A stretch of DNA of 64,000 nt from Salinibacter altiplanensis. GTDB lineage: Bacteria; Bacteroidota; Rhodothermia; Rhodothermales; Salinibacteraceae. The stretch's first letter is position 1. Each line of letters starts with the position of its first letter. The notes beneath the pieces were generated by a model. The model ran no database searches, had not been told where the DNA came from, and saw only the letters and a program-made list of their open reading frames with translations. The stretch covers positions 1 to 64,000 of the forward strand of contig NZ_NCQY01000004.1 of the NCBI RefSeq assembly GCF_002894645.1, given 5' to 3'. The position numbers and the translations under genes are program-made. Shown in pieces: positions 17,911-28,250 of the stretch.

Positions 17911-18120
17911 CTACGCAGGTTCCTCTTGAACGGCCTGCTTTTCGTTGCGAACCGTTTTCAAGCGGGCGATGAGACGGCGCTTGGTTCGGAGCAGCATTGG
18001 GTTTTCCAATCGCCCCCGAATGGCGTGCTGGAACTGAAGCTCCTCCAGCTCCTCCTCCTCTTCGTCAATTCGCGTCTCAATCTCCGCGATGTTAAGATCT
18101 CGAATCTGGTCGGCATCCAT
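17911..18120 (-). CDS. rpmC: 50S ribosomal protein L29
   Basis: A 69-aa uL29 near the exit tunnel. It has MDADQIRDLNIAEIETRIDEEEEELEEL-type coiled helices in two parts (the acidic run is longer than usual), FQHAIRGRLENPMLL and a C-terminal RRLIARLKTV helix. I chose ATG 18120; thirteen upstream codons are open but unconserved. Confidence 0.93.
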   Translation of the reverse strand: MDADQIRDLNIAEIETRIDEEEEELEELQFQHAIRGRLENPMLLRTKRRLIARLKTVRNEKQAVQEEPA

Positions 18121-18167
18121 TGGTCTATGTGACTTGGGTGAACGGTCCCGATCACGCACGCGGGAAA

Positions 18168-18605
18168 CTACTCCTCGGCACGGGCGCCCGGACGGACCAC
18201 AAATTTCGTTTTGATCGGCAGTTTGTGCTTGCCCAGGCGCAGGGCCTCCCGCGCGGACTCTTCATCGGCCCCCCCGCCTACCTCAAAGATAACGTTTCCG
18301 GGCTGCACGGGCGCAACAAAGCGATCGGGCTCTCCTTTCCCCTTCCCCATTCGGGTCTCAGCCGGGGTCTTGGTCTTGGGCTTGTCCGGGAACACCCGGA
18401 TCCACACCTTCCCGTCCCGCTTTAGGTAGCGGTTGATCGCCACGCGGGCCGCCTCCAGCTGGCGACTGCTGACCTCGCCTTTTTCAAGGGCCTTGAGGCC
18501 ATAGTCGCCGAAGTTGAGCCGGGTGCCCTTTACGGCGTACTTGTTTCGTTTTCGGCCCTGATTGCGCTGGACCTTTCGGTGCTTCGTGTCTTTGGGCTCA
18601 AGCAT
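18168..18605 (-). CDS. rplP: 50S ribosomal protein L16
   Basis: A 145-aa uL16 that helps position A-site tRNA. It begins [16 protein letters not shown] and has [42 protein letters not shown] and [20 protein letters not shown], all diagnostic. Order is rpsC, rplP, rpmC. Confidence 0.97.
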   Translation of the reverse strand: MLEPKDTKHRKVQRNQGRKRNKYAVKGTRLNFGDYGLKALEKGEVSSRQLEAARVAINRYLKRDGKVWIRVFPDKPKTKTPAETRMGKGKGEPDRFVAPVQPGNVIFEVGGGADEESAREALRLGKHKLPIKTKFVVRPGARAEE

Positions 18606-18662
18606 GGGTCGTAGGGCGGGTGCGTGTGGGTCGGTTCAGAAAGCGTGGATCGGCGGTACGGA

Positions 18663-19376
18663 CTAGGAGTCTCCGCGGCGCTGGCGGCGCTGCTGGGGAG
18701 ACTCCTTCATCTTGCGCTGCTGCGCCTGCACATTCGGGCTCAGGTCCGGCTTGCCGAGAATCTCTCCGCGGTGGATCCAGACCTTGACCCCAATCGTGCC
18801 GTAGATTGTGAGGGCGGTCTCCTGCGAAAAGTCGATGTCGGCGCGAATCGTGTGGAGTGGAACGCGCCCCTCCATGTACTCCTCAACGCGTCCCATCTCG
18901 GCTCCGCCCAGGCGCCCGGCGGCACGGATGCGCACGCCCTCAGCCCCCATGCGCATGGCGGCCTGCATGGCCTGCTTCATGGCCCGCCGAAAGGAAATGC
19001 GCCCTTCCAGCTGCTGCACAATGTTTTTCGCAACGAGCGTGGCGTCGAGCTCCGGACGCTTGATCTCGCTGATGTTGATCTGGATGTCCTTCCCTGTAAG
19101 GGTCTGAAGCTCTCCCTTCAACTTCTCAACCTCGGACCCGCCCCGGCCAATCACGACGCCCGGGCGACTCGTGTGGAGGGTCAGGATAACTCGCTCCGGT
19201 GTGCGCTCAATGACCGCCCGGCTCAAACCGGCGCGCTTGAGGCGCGTGTGCAGGTAACGGCGCAGCTCTTCGTCCTCGACGAGCTTTTCCTGGAAGTTGG
19301 TCTCGGAATACCAGTTGGAGTCCCAACCACGGATGGCGCCGAGGCGAAAGCCTATGGGGTGCGTTTTCTGGCCCAC
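18663..19376 (-). CDS. rpsC: 30S ribosomal protein S3
   Basis: A 237-aa uS3 at the mRNA entry. The [12 protein letters not shown] start, KH domain ([21 protein letters not shown]) and C-terminal domain ([36 protein letters not shown]) are all present. The start codon is GTG at 19376. The protein ends in a Gln/Arg-rich tail. Confidence 0.97.
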   Translation of the reverse strand: MGQKTHPIGFRLGAIRGWDSNWYSETNFQEKLVEDEELRRYLHTRLKRAGLSRAVIERTPERVILTLHTSRPGVVIGRGGSEVEKLKGELQTLTGKDIQINISEIKRPELDATLVAKNIVQQLEGRISFRRAMKQAMQAAMRMGAEGVRIRAAGRLGGAEMGRVEEYMEGRVPLHTIRADIDFSQETALTIYGTIGVKVWIHRGEILGKPDLSPNVQAQQRKMKESPQQRRQRRGDS

Positions 19377-19437
19377 GGGTATGTACCTCGTGTGTTAGTT
19401 CAGAGAGCAATGTGTGATGTCGGAAACGACGGTCCGG

Positions 19438-19803
19438 CTACGCGGCCGCCTCGTCGGCCTCCTCCTCTTCGACCGCGACGACCACCTTCAGGTGTGTCGT
19501 GCGCTTGCGGATGGGCGCTGCACGGCCCCGGGCACGTGCCTGGTGGCGCTGGAACGTCGGGCCCTCGTCGGCCCGAATCTCCGCCAGCTTCAACGCCCCC
19601 TCATCGAAGCGCTCCTCGTGCTGGTCCATCAAGTTGTAGACGGCGGAGCGGATCGTCTTCTCCACGACGCCGGTCACCTTCTGCGGCATGTAATCCAGGA
19701 TCGCGACGGCCTCGGGCACACCTCGGTCGCGCACCAGATTGATGACGCGACGCATCTTGAGGGGAGAACTCCGAATGTGCCTGCGGACGGCTCGTGCTTG
19801 CAT
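19438..19803 (-). CDS. rplV: 50S ribosomal protein L22
   Basis: A 121-aa uL22 whose hairpin lines the exit tunnel. It shows AVRRHIRSSPLKMRRVINLVR, a DEGPTFQRHQARARGRAAPIRKRTTH loop and HLKVVVA, as expected. The C-terminus carries a short acidic addition (EEEEADEA). Confidence 0.96.
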   Translation of the reverse strand: MQARAVRRHIRSSPLKMRRVINLVRDRGVPEAVAILDYMPQKVTGVVEKTIRSAVYNLMDQHEERFDEGALKLAEIRADEGPTFQRHQARARGRAAPIRKRTTHLKVVVAVEEEEADEAAA

Positions 19804-19891
19804 GTCTCGTCGTGCGGTTTGCGGGGAAAATCAGGGTCGCGAAGCAGACGCGGGCGCCTGCTGGGCTCCAGCCAGCGCCGCGGGCCAGGAG

Positions 19892-20185
19892 CTACTGACC
19901 TGGCTTGCGGATTCGCTGGTCCACCTTCGCCTGCGAGTGCTCCTCGAATGTGCGCGTGGGGGCGAACTCACCAAGCTTATGCCCCACCATGTTCTCCGTC
20001 ACGTACACCGGAATAAACTGGTGTCCGTTGTGAACGGCAAACGTGTGACCGACGAAGTCCGGCGTAATAATGGAGTCCCGGCTCCAGGTCTTGATGACCT
20101 TCTTTTCGTCGGACTCGTTGAGCGCTTCGACCTTGCGCTGCAACTTGTAATATACGTACGGGCCTTTGCGTAGAGAGCGAGGCAT
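19892..20185 (-). CDS. rpsS: 30S ribosomal protein S19
   Basis: A 97-aa uS19 of the 30S head. It begins [15 protein letters not shown] and has [24 protein letters not shown] and [16 protein letters not shown], all canonical. It is basic at its C-terminal end. Order is rplB, rpsS, rplV. Confidence 0.97.
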   Translation of the reverse strand: MPRSLRKGPYVYYKLQRKVEALNESDEKKVIKTWSRDSIITPDFVGHTFAVHNGHQFIPVYVTENMVGHKLGEFAPTRTFEEHSQAKVDQRIRKPGQ

Positions 20186-20254
20186 GTTGTCGGGAAAATT
20201 TGAATCCGAAAGTGCGGGCGGCGGGCAAGGGACAGGGGGCCGAGCGGGCAGCAG

Positions 20255-21106
20255 TTACTGCCCCCCGGTCCCCTGTTTCGATTCCGTGCGGCGCCGAATG
20301 ATGTACTTGTTCGACTCTTTGTTGCGCTTGCGGGTCTTGTATCCCTTCGCCGGTACGCCCTCTCGAGACCGAGGGTGGCCCCCAGACTTCAACCCCTCTC
20401 CACCGCCCATGGGGTGATCGATGGGGTTCATCGCCACACCGCGAGTACGGGGGCGGCGCCCAAGCCAGCGCTTGCGACCGGCCTTGCCCAGCACCACGTT
20501 CTCGTGCTCAACGTTGCTTGTTGTGCCGATGGTCGCCCGGCACCGTGAGGGCACCAGACGCGTCTCTCCGCTCGGAAGCTCCAGCGTCGCGTAGTCTCCT
20601 TCTCGTGCCGTGAGTTGTGCATGCGTGCCAGCAGCACGAACCATCTGGGCCCCTTTCTTCGGGGTCATCTCCACACAATGCACCTGTGTCCCCAGTGGGA
20701 TGCCAGTCAGGGGGAGACAGTTGCCCAACCTGGCCTGCGCTTGCGGGCCATTCCTCACTGTATCCCCCACCTCCAAGCCGTCAGGCGTTATGATGTATCG
20801 CTTCTCTCCGTCGGCGTACGCGAGCAGTGAGATGCGGGCCGAACGGTTTGGGTCGTACTCGATCGTCTTCACCGCAGCCGGAATGCCGTCCTTGCCACGC
20901 CGCTTGAAGTCAACCTTGCGGTAGCGGCGCTTGTGGCCGCCCCCTCGGTATCGCATCGTCATGCGGCCCTGGTTGTTGCGCCCCCCACTGTTCGGGAGGG
21001 GCTCCAGCAGGCTGCGCTCTGGGTCGGAGGTCGTCACGTCCTCCTTCGCATCCACCGAATACTGGCGCTGGCTGTTTATGGTCGGCTTTCGCTTCTTAAT
21101 CGACAT
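20255..21106 (-). CDS. rplB: 50S ribosomal protein L2
   Basis: A 283-aa uL2, essential for subunit joining and the peptidyl transferase centre. Motifs include [45 protein letters not shown] and, in the C-terminal part, [16 protein letters not shown] with the conserved His of the active-site neighbourhood. Length is normal. Confidence 0.97.
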   Translation of the reverse strand: MSIKKRKPTINSQRQYSVDAKEDVTTSDPERSLLEPLPNSGGRNNQGRMTMRYRGGGHKRRYRKVDFKRRGKDGIPAAVKTIEYDPNRSARISLLAYADGEKRYIITPDGLEVGDTVRNGPQAQARLGNCLPLTGIPLGTQVHCVEMTPKKGAQMVRAAGTHAQLTAREGDYATLELPSGETRLVPSRCRATIGTTSNVEHENVVLGKAGRKRWLGRRPRTRGVAMNPIDHPMGGGEGLKSGGHPRSREGVPAKGYKTRKRNKESNKYIIRRRTESKQGTGGQ

Positions 21107-21159
21107 GGCGCTGGGGTGTCAGCGGTTCAAAGGGTCGTATGCACTCGCGGGAAGGGCCG

Positions 21160-21459
21160 TCAAATGCCCTCAAAAAAGTCAATCTGCTCTCCGTCCGGGT
21201 CCAGGTCCACAATGGCCTTTTTAAAGCCGGAGGTCCGGCCCTCAATCATGTTTCCGTCGCGGAACTGACGGCGTCGCTTTCCTGGGACCACCTGGGTCCG
21301 GACATTCTCGACCTCGACACCTGCATAGCGGTTTTCTACCGCCCTCCGAATTTCGATCTTCGTGGCGTCGAGCCCACACATGAAGGAGTACTTGCCCTCC
21401 TGCATCTGCTGGGTGGTCTTTTCTGTCACGTAAGGGCGAATCAGTACGCGTTTGCTCAT
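21160..21459 (-). CDS. rplW: 50S ribosomal protein L23
   Basis: A 99-aa uL23, docking site for trigger factor and SRP at the exit tunnel. The IRPYVTEKTTQQMQEGKYSF start, EIRRAVENRY segment and C-terminal strand are typical. The sequence is short and ends in acidic residues. Confidence 0.95.
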   Translation of the reverse strand: MSKRVLIRPYVTEKTTQQMQEGKYSFMCGLDATKIEIRRAVENRYAGVEVENVRTQVVPGKRRRQFRDGNMIEGRTSGFKKAIVDLDPDGEQIDFFEGI

Positions 21460-21515
21460 GGGTCAACGCTGCTCGTTGGAGAGTGCAACAGGTGAGTCAG
21501 AACGGGAGCCGGACG

Positions 21516-22163
21516 CTACGCCGCCACAGCCTCTTCGGTCGAGAGTGTATTGGTCAGCCAGTCGAGCGCACCTTCCTGAAGCAGAACAACATCGGCGTCC
21601 AGGATGTCGACCGTATTGACGCTTTGTACCTCCTGCACGTTCACGTCCGAAAGGTTCTGGGCACTCAGGTAAATCTCGCGCTCCACCTCAGCGGTTGCAA
21701 GCAAAAGATCCTGTCCATCCACCCCCAACAGATCGAAGAGATCGGTAAGCCCGCGAGTATCGGGACGATCCAACGAAAAGTCCTCAAGGACCCGGACGTT
21801 GTCGTTGTCTGCCTTGTAAGAGAGGGCCGATCGCCGCGCCAGCCGCTTTTCCTTCTTGTTCAGGTCATGGGCGTAGTCGCGAGGCCGAGCCCCGTGGGCC
21901 CGCCCTCCACCTCGACGGATGGGCGACTGTGCGTCGCCAACCCGGGCATTCCCCGTTCCCTTCTGTCGGTAGAGCTTTCGGCCCGACCCCCGTACCTCGC
22001 TGCGCTCCTTGGTCTTGCTGGTGCCTTGTCGCTGATGAGCCTGAATGCGCTTCACGTCCAGCCAAATGGTGTGGTCATTCGGCTCGATGTCGAAGACCGT
22101 TGGGGCAAGAGCAGCGGTTTCCCCCGACTCAACCCCGTCTTTTTGGTAGATCTCAACGTCCAT
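21516..22163 (-). CDS. rplD: 50S ribosomal protein L4
   Basis: A 215-aa uL4 with a tunnel-lining loop. The GTSKTKERSEVRGSGRKLYRQ motif, GTGNARVGDAQSPIRRGGGRAHGARPRDY and the C-terminal NTVDILDADVVLLQEGALDWL are diagnostic. In some bacteria L4 attenuates its own operon; no evidence either way is seen here. Confidence 0.96.
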   Translation of the reverse strand: MDVEIYQKDGVESGETAALAPTVFDIEPNDHTIWLDVKRIQAHQRQGTSKTKERSEVRGSGRKLYRQKGTGNARVGDAQSPIRRGGGRAHGARPRDYAHDLNKKEKRLARRSALSYKADNDNVRVLEDFSLDRPDTRGLTDLFDLLGVDGQDLLLATAEVEREIYLSAQNLSDVNVQEVQSVNTVDILDADVVLLQEGALDWLTNTLSTEEAVAA

Positions 22164-22235
22164 AGGTTCGTGGCCTCAACAGTGTACAGTGCGTCGATAC
22201 GGAAGGAGGAGCGTGCGCTCAGGGTTCCGCGCCCT

Positions 22236-22862
22236 CTATTTCTTGTGCAGTTTCACGTATTCGCTCTTCGGCCCCGGCACAGACCCGTGAATCAGGATGG
22301 CGTTCTGGTCTGCCAGGATCCGGACCACCCGCAGGTTCTGAATCTTGGTTCGGTCGCCCCCGGTTTGCCCTGCCATCCGGACGCCTTTGAAGACGCGGGA
22401 GGGATCCGCAGACGCCCCGATCGATCCAGGGTGACGCTGACGATCCGACTGGCCGTGTGTCATCATCCCGACGCCACTGAAGCCGTGGCGCTTCACGACC
22501 CCCTGAAAGCCTTTCCCCTTCGACACGCCCACCACATCGATCCGCTCTTCTTCCTCGAAGAGATCATCGACATGCACGACGTCGCCCAGCTCCACGCTCT
22601 CTCCGAAGTCGCGAAACTCGGAAAGCATGCGCTTAGGGGGACATCCGGCCTTCTCGAAATGGCCCAGCATGGCCTGCGTCACGTTTTTTTCCTTCACGTT
22701 GTCGAAGCCAAGCTGCACCGCGCTGTAACCGTCGGGAGACCCCGACTTTACCTGCGTCACGACGTTGGGCCCCGCCTCCACAACCGTGCAGGCCACGTTG
22801 TTGCCCTCGTCGTCGAAGACGCTGGTCATTCCGACTTTCTTTCCGATCAGTCCGCTACTCAT
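22236..22862 (-). CDS. rplC: 50S ribosomal protein L3
   Basis: A 208-aa uL3. It begins [20 protein letters not shown] and contains [31 protein letters not shown] and [21 protein letters not shown], the segment reaching the peptidyl transferase centre. Unusually, the gene before it in the transcript is not rpsJ directly but a lipoprotein gene. Confidence 0.97.
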   Translation of the reverse strand: MSSGLIGKKVGMTSVFDDEGNNVACTVVEAGPNVVTQVKSGSPDGYSAVQLGFDNVKEKNVTQAMLGHFEKAGCPPKRMLSEFRDFGESVELGDVVHVDDLFEEEERIDVVGVSKGKGFQGVVKRHGFSGVGMMTHGQSDRQRHPGSIGASADPSRVFKGVRMAGQTGGDRTKIQNLRVVRILADQNAILIHGSVPGPKSEYVKLHKK

Positions 22863-22915
22863 AGGTCTGGCCTCCGTGCAATGGTGTGTCCGTCGTGAGG
22901 AAATTCGCCCCGATC

Positions 22916-23428
22916 TCAGTCGTTGCCGAGCGAAAGAAACAGCTCGAGAGTATTGTCACGCCCCAAGTCCAAGGCGAGTGCGCTCAAAAAAGGGCTCGAG
23001 CCAAAGCGAATGGTGAGTCGTGCTTGTCTTCCTTCAAACCGATATCGCCAGACAGCAGATTGTTGACTGCTTACATCCGTCATTCGGATCTGCCGTTCGC
23101 CCGAGAGCACAATGCCCCCTTCAGCCAGCAGTGTCGGCGATTCACCTGAACGTTTCCCCGCGATCTCGTAGGTACGTCTCCTCTCTCCGTCCCGGAAAGT
23201 AATCTCCACCCCCTCGTCGTAGAGGTCATCGAGCTTGGCGTCATAGTCAAACTGCTGCCCCCTCAGGCGCTCAACAAACCAAGTGCCATCTCCGTCGGAC
23301 AGGCGCTGATAGAGCGAGACTCGCTGAGAACTTGCCTCGTCACAGCCACCGATCAGGAGGCTTCCGGCACAGAGAAGCACCCCGCCAACCCCCAACCGTA
23401 CCAGGTGGAAGAAGCTCAGTGACCTCAC
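22916..23428 (-). CDS. Small lipoprotein inside the S10 operon, unknown function
   Basis: A 170-aa protein between rpsJ and rplC. The N-terminus has positively charged residues, a hydrophobic stretch ([18 protein letters not shown]) and a lipobox ending at Cys29, so it should be an exported lipoprotein. The mature part is charged, predicted mainly beta ([34 protein letters not shown]). The GTG start at 23428 overlaps the rpsJ TGA stop as GTGA, so its translation is probably coupled to S10. I do not recognise a family; the beta-rich layout resembles lipocalin-like or DUF4488-type small domains only in a general way. Confidence 0.8.
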   Translation of the reverse strand: MRSLSFFHLVRLGVGGVLLCAGSLLIGGCDEASSQRVSLYQRLSDGDGTWFVERLRGQQFDYDAKLDDLYDEGVEITFRDGERRRTYEIAGKRSGESPTLLAEGGIVLSGERQIRMTDVSSQQSAVWRYRFEGRQARLTIRFGSSPFLSALALDLGRDNTLELFLSLGND

Positions 23429-23736
23429 ACCTTAATCTCCACGTCTACGCCACTGGGCAACTCGAGCTGCATGAGCGAGTCCACCGTGTCGCTGCTCGAC
23501 GAGAGGATGTCGATCAAGCGCTTATGGTGACGCCGCTCGAACTGTTCACGGCTGTCGCTGTCGACGTGCGGCCCGCGCAAAACAGTGTAGATTTTCTTTT
23601 CGGTTGGCAGCGGCACTGGGCCACTTACAACCGCGCCGGTCGACTTGACCGTGCGGATAATTTTCTCCGCACTCTTGTCGATCAGCGTGTGGTCGTACGA
23701 CTTGAGCTTGATTCGTATGTCCTGCTGCACAGCCAT
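23425..23736 (-). CDS. rpsJ: 30S ribosomal protein S10 (NusE)
   Basis: A 103-aa uS10, also the NusE antitermination factor. It has [44 protein letters not shown] and [15 protein letters not shown], all canonical. The stop codon overlaps the start of the downstream lipoprotein gene. tuf lies 82 bp upstream in the same direction. Confidence 0.97.
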   Translation of the reverse strand: MAVQQDIRIKLKSYDHTLIDKSAEKIIRTVKSTGAVVSGPVPLPTEKKIYTVLRGPHVDSDSREQFERRHHKRLIDILSSSSDTVDSLMQLELPSGVDVEIKV

Positions 23737-23818
23737 GTGTCCGTGTCGGGTTTCGAATGCAGAGTGTTGGCGAACAGGAGGCGGGCGGTGTCGCCACCCT
23801 CCGGAGGCCGCGGAGATC

Positions 23819-25009
<1,191 letters not shown>

Positions 25010-25492
25010 AAGCTCTGTTTGGTAGTCGTGTTCAGGGGGAATCGGCGTGTGTGGAGGATGCCCACCGCACTTCGGCGGAAGGGACTCCCTCCTCGGGGGG
25101 ACAATCCACAGCAGACAACCTCAAGGCGTTTGCTGTGCAGTCCGAAAAAACCTCCAATGTGATTTAGGGTTCCGGCACGGCGTTAACTTCACTGGCTTTC
25201 CAACTCGGGGTCTGTCTTGATCTCGGTGCTTCTGAGTTTTGGGGCTCGCTTTTGCCACGCATGCAAAGAGGCCACACTTAGGGAAAGACTCTGGGGGCAC
25301 ACAATGGGTTCCACGATTCTCCCAGGAGATTTGGGCCCTGCCCCAGCAGCGCAGAGGAGGCCCTTCATCAGTATTCGCACACTCCTCCCCCATTTTCCGT
25401 CTCTTGCATACACCAATTCTGCCATCCATCAGTATGCACCGTCTACTCTGTACCTACTTTTGTTCTTTTTCGGCCGATTATCTCCTTGTTGC
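25010..25492. promoter_or_regulatory. tuf leader and divergent promoter region
   Basis: 483 bp between the divergent tuf and SLC13 genes with no convincing gene. On the minus strand, the tuf leader has a 9-bp stem (ACAGCAAAC at 25136-25128 pairing with GTCTGCTGT at 25116-25108, one G-U) and, nearer the start, a GC-rich block that can fold (CCGC/GCGG near 25070). The promoter of the ribosomal operon must lie upstream of these. I could not fix -35/-10 boxes. Confidence 0.45.
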
Positions 25493-27277
25493 ATGGACCT
25501 GCAGTTGCTGATTGTATTCGCGATTTTGGGACTTACCGTTGCCTTCATCGTCACTGAGGCGTTTCGGATCGATGTGGTGGCGATCCTGGCCATGCTTTCG
25601 CTCGTTTGGGCCGGAAGCATTACCCCTCAACAGGCGCGGTCAGGGTTTTCAAGCAACGCGGTTCTCGCCATCATCGCGGTGATGATCATGGGCCGGGGGC
25701 TCTACAAGTCGGGCATCACCGAAAAAATTGCCAATTTCATCCTGCAGGTCGCGGGGACGGGACGCCGTCAAATCATTTCTACCGTGTCGGTCACCGTCGG
25801 GCTCATGTCCGGGCTCATGCAGAATCTTGGGGCCGCCGCTCTTTTCCTCCCCGTCATGACTGGCATTTCGAAGCGGGAGAAGATCTCCATCTCCAGCCTC
25901 CTCATGCCGATGGGCTTCGCAGCCCTGCTCGGCGGCACCCTCACCATGGTCGGAACGAGCTCGCTGATCGTCTTGAACGACCTGCTCACGGCCCGCGGCG
26001 TGCCAACGTTCGGCCTCTTCAGCGTCTTTCCCGTTGGGGTCGTTCTTCTGATTGTAGGGATCGGGTACTTCTCCCTTCTGGGACCGTACGTGCTTCCGTC
26101 TGGACGCGAGGAGAACAATACTGTTAGCCCCGGCCAAAAGCTTCTTAACGTCTGGGGCCTCTCGGATACCATCTATACCTTTCGGGTCCCGAACGACAGC
26201 GACCTAATCGGAAGGTCTGCCGAGGAGTCCCACATGGGCGCCAACTACAACATCAACCTTCTCGAGGTGTACGACGACAAGCAGTCGGACTACGACATCT
26301 GGCGCGAGATCCGCTTTCGGGAAGGCCAAAAGATTGTCGTTCAGGGTCGAGAAGAAGACATTGGTGCGTTCAGAAACGCCTACGGACTCGAGCTTACAGA
26401 AGAAGAGGACAAGTCCGACACTGGGTCGAGCGGAAGATACCTGGAGGTGGTCATTCCGGCCCGGTCGAGCCTCGTGGGCAAAACCCTCCGCGGCGTCCCT
26501 CTGCGCGAGACCTACAACGCACAGGTCGTGCTCTTCTTCAGCGAAAGCGAGGTGGTGGAGGACGGCTGGGCCGACCGGGTCATCCGCGCGGGCGACACCA
26601 TGGTCCTACACGCAAAGCAGGAGAGTCTGCGGTTCTTTGAGGGGAGCGAAGACTTCATTAACGTGACGCCGCTGCAGCACGACCCGAAGAAGCCGGAGAA
26701 GGCGTGGCTCTCGGTGGGTAGCTTCGCGGGCGCCATCGTGCTCGTGCTCGCCCTCAACCTTTCCATCTCGATCGGATTCCTTACCGGCGCCCTCGCCATG
26801 GTTCTGGGGGGCGTCCTGACGATCGAGGAGGCCTATCGATCCGTCGAATGGAAAGTGGTCTTTTTGATCTCGGGCCTTATCCCCATCGGCATTGCCATGG
26901 AGGAGTCGGGGGCCGCAGCCATTATCGCCGAAGCCCTCGTCACCCTCGTTCAGGGCGTGCACCCGTTCCTCATTTTGTTTGCGCTGGGGATCCTGATGAC
27001 CTTTTTCTCACTGGTCATGTCGAACGTGGCCGCGACCGTACTGATGGTTCCTCTCGTGCTCGAAATGGCGGGCACCATCGACCTGACGGCTCAGGTGTTG
27101 GTTCTTCAGGTCGGGCTCTGTGCGGCGAACTCGTTTGTGCTTCCCACGCACCACGTAAATGCACTTCTCATGACGCCCGGCGGCTATCGCGTCCCCGACT
27201 ACCTTCGTGCCGGAAGCCTCCTGTCGCTCATCTTTGTGCTTGTCACCACCACGATGCTCTACGTGTTTTATTTGTGA
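25493..27277 (+). CDS. SLC13/DASS-type permease with two TrkA-C (RCK-C) domains
   Basis: A 594-aa membrane protein. N-terminal hydrophobic helices (LLIVFAILGLTVAFIVTEAF onwards) lead to the central ion-transporter block, then two soluble RCK-C modules (about residues 225-310 and 315-390, e.g. SSLVGKTLRGVPLRE), then the second set of membrane helices with SNVAATVLMVPL and PTHHVNALLM motifs. Family members are Na+-coupled carriers of sulfate, dicarboxylates or similar anions. The substrate cannot be told here. The start ATG 25493 directly precedes the first helix; the open frame upstream is unconserved. Confidence 0.88.
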   Translation: MDLQLLIVFAILGLTVAFIVTEAFRIDVVAILAMLSLVWAGSITPQQARSGFSSNAVLAIIAVMIMGRGLYKSGITEKIANFILQVAGTGRRQIISTVSVTVGLMSGLMQNLGAAALFLPVMTGISKREKISISSLLMPMGFAALLGGTLTMVGTSSLIVLNDLLTARGVPTFGLFSVFPVGVVLLIVGIGYFSLLGPYVLPSGREENNTVSPGQKLLNVWGLSDTIYTFRVPNDSDLIGRSAEESHMGANYNINLLEVYDDKQSDYDIWREIRFREGQKIVVQGREEDIGAFRNAYGLELTEEEDKSDTGSSGRYLEVVIPARSSLVGKTLRGVPLRETYNAQVVLFFSESEVVEDGWADRVIRAGDTMVLHAKQESLRFFEGSEDFINVTPLQHDPKKPEKAWLSVGSFAGAIVLVLALNLSISIGFLTGALAMVLGGVLTIEEAYRSVEWKVVFLISGLIPIGIAMEESGAAAIIAEALVTLVQGVHPFLILFALGILMTFFSLVMSNVAATVLMVPLVLEMAGTIDLTAQVLVLQVGLCAANSFVLPTHHVNALLMTPGGYRVPDYLRAGSLLSLIFVLVTTTMLYVFYL

Positions 27278-27443
27278 CCGCTCGCCCCGAAAGGAACGGC
27301 CCCGACACCTCCTTCACATGATGTGCATGGAGAAACTTGAGCCCTTCTCCTCCGGTATCTATTGACTGATGCTGTGGAGGCACATCAGCACACACAGTGT
27401 CGACCTGACTCTCCGTCTTTACTTTTGACGATCCCGTTCATCC

Positions 27444-27755
27444 ATGAGGTCTCGTTCCGCTAGAAGCCAGAAGGTACAACCTCATACCCGCAGTGGAGAA
27501 CTCACCTCCCAGTCTGGCATTATCACCGGGCGCCTGGCCGACTGGGCCGACGCCTTGGAGACAACGAGTGCCGAATTGATAGATGCCATGAGCCGTGCCG
27601 GGGTAGAGCCGCTCATTGACACCGGGGCGTCGAAAGACGGAGAAGGACACGACCGCCCCACAAACCCTGAGCTCCGCTGCATTGCGATGACAGAAGCAGA
27701 CGTGGGACGTGTGAGTGCCGAACTGCTCGAGATTTCTCCCGTGGCACACGAATAA
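27444..27755 (+). CDS. Hypothetical protein, 103 aa
   Basis: A small open frame starting at ATG 27444 after 166 bp of spacer. The N-terminus is basic (MRSRSARSQK). The middle (GRLADWADALETTSAELIDAM) looks helical, and the C-terminal half is acidic. No membrane segment, Cys pair or known motif is seen. Codon use is compatible with neighbours, so I keep it, but the opposite strand also has open frames here and the call is tentative. Confidence 0.5.
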   Translation: MRSRSARSQKVQPHTRSGELTSQSGIITGRLADWADALETTSAELIDAMSRAGVEPLIDTGASKDGEGHDRPTNPELRCIAMTEADVGRVSAELLEISPVAHE

Positions 27756-27853
27756 GGATGTGTGGGTGCCGCCTGGTGCCCCGACGCTCGTGCCCAACGA
27801 GACGCACGTCCAACGGTACGGTCGCCCCAAGCCAAGCCCACAAGGGTCCCCTT

Positions 27854-27885
27854 GTTCGAACGACGACTGGTTCGAACGACGACCG
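27854..27885. repeat. Two tandem 16-bp copies
   Basis: GTTCGAACGACGACTG (27854-27869) is followed directly by GTTCGAACGACGACCG (27870-27885), one mismatch. Each unit contains the palindrome TTCGAA. It lies in the 168-bp spacer between two small convergent hypothetical genes. Confidence 0.75.
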
Positions 27886-27923
27886 GGCACCCACAGTCTG
27901 AGGGGCTCATCCGGACTAAGGGC

Positions 27924-28166
27924 CTATCCGGGAACCTTCTGCCCCACGAGATTTGCGGCCTCGTCCATCAGGCGTTTGAATCGGTGGGCGGTTGGTACAC
28001 TCTTGAATGAGAGATCCCAGCGATTCATCTCCACACGTGTCAGCGTAAAGTCCGACGGGTCGAACCCTGCCGGCACGGCCAGGTGAATTACCGCGTACAT
28101 GCGCTTCTTGCTGTCGGTTGTCACGGTTACGACGACCCCCTGACGCTCGACGTCGATCGGTGCCAT
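27924..28166 (-). CDS. Hypothetical protein, 80 aa
   Basis: A small protein with a beta-rich first half (VERQGVVVTVTTDSKKRMYAVI) and a helical, basic end (HRFKRLMDEAANLVGQ). I chose ATG 28166; a TTG at 28244 would extend it by 26 residues. It follows the Ig-like lipoprotein gene by 84 bp on the same strand and may be in its transcript. No family recognised. Confidence 0.55.
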   Translation of the reverse strand: MAPIDVERQGVVVTVTTDSKKRMYAVIHLAVPAGFDPSDFTLTRVEMNRWDLSFKSVPTAHRFKRLMDEAANLVGQKVPG

Positions 28167-28250
28167 TGCCTTGGCTACTTTTGGAGAAATCGTGGGTACA
28201 TCAACGGCCAGGGCCGAACGTCCTCCGAAACGGACCAGGCCCAAACAGCC

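Noticed and set aside
25189-25425. A short minus-strand frame beginning MAELVYAR
   Set aside because: This opening resembles well-known false ORFs seen near tRNA genes, but I found no tRNA here; no motif or coding composition supports it.
27278-27443. CTGATG/CATCAG inverted repeat after the SLC13 gene as a terminator
   Set aside because: The loop is long and there is no following T run, so I could not support it.
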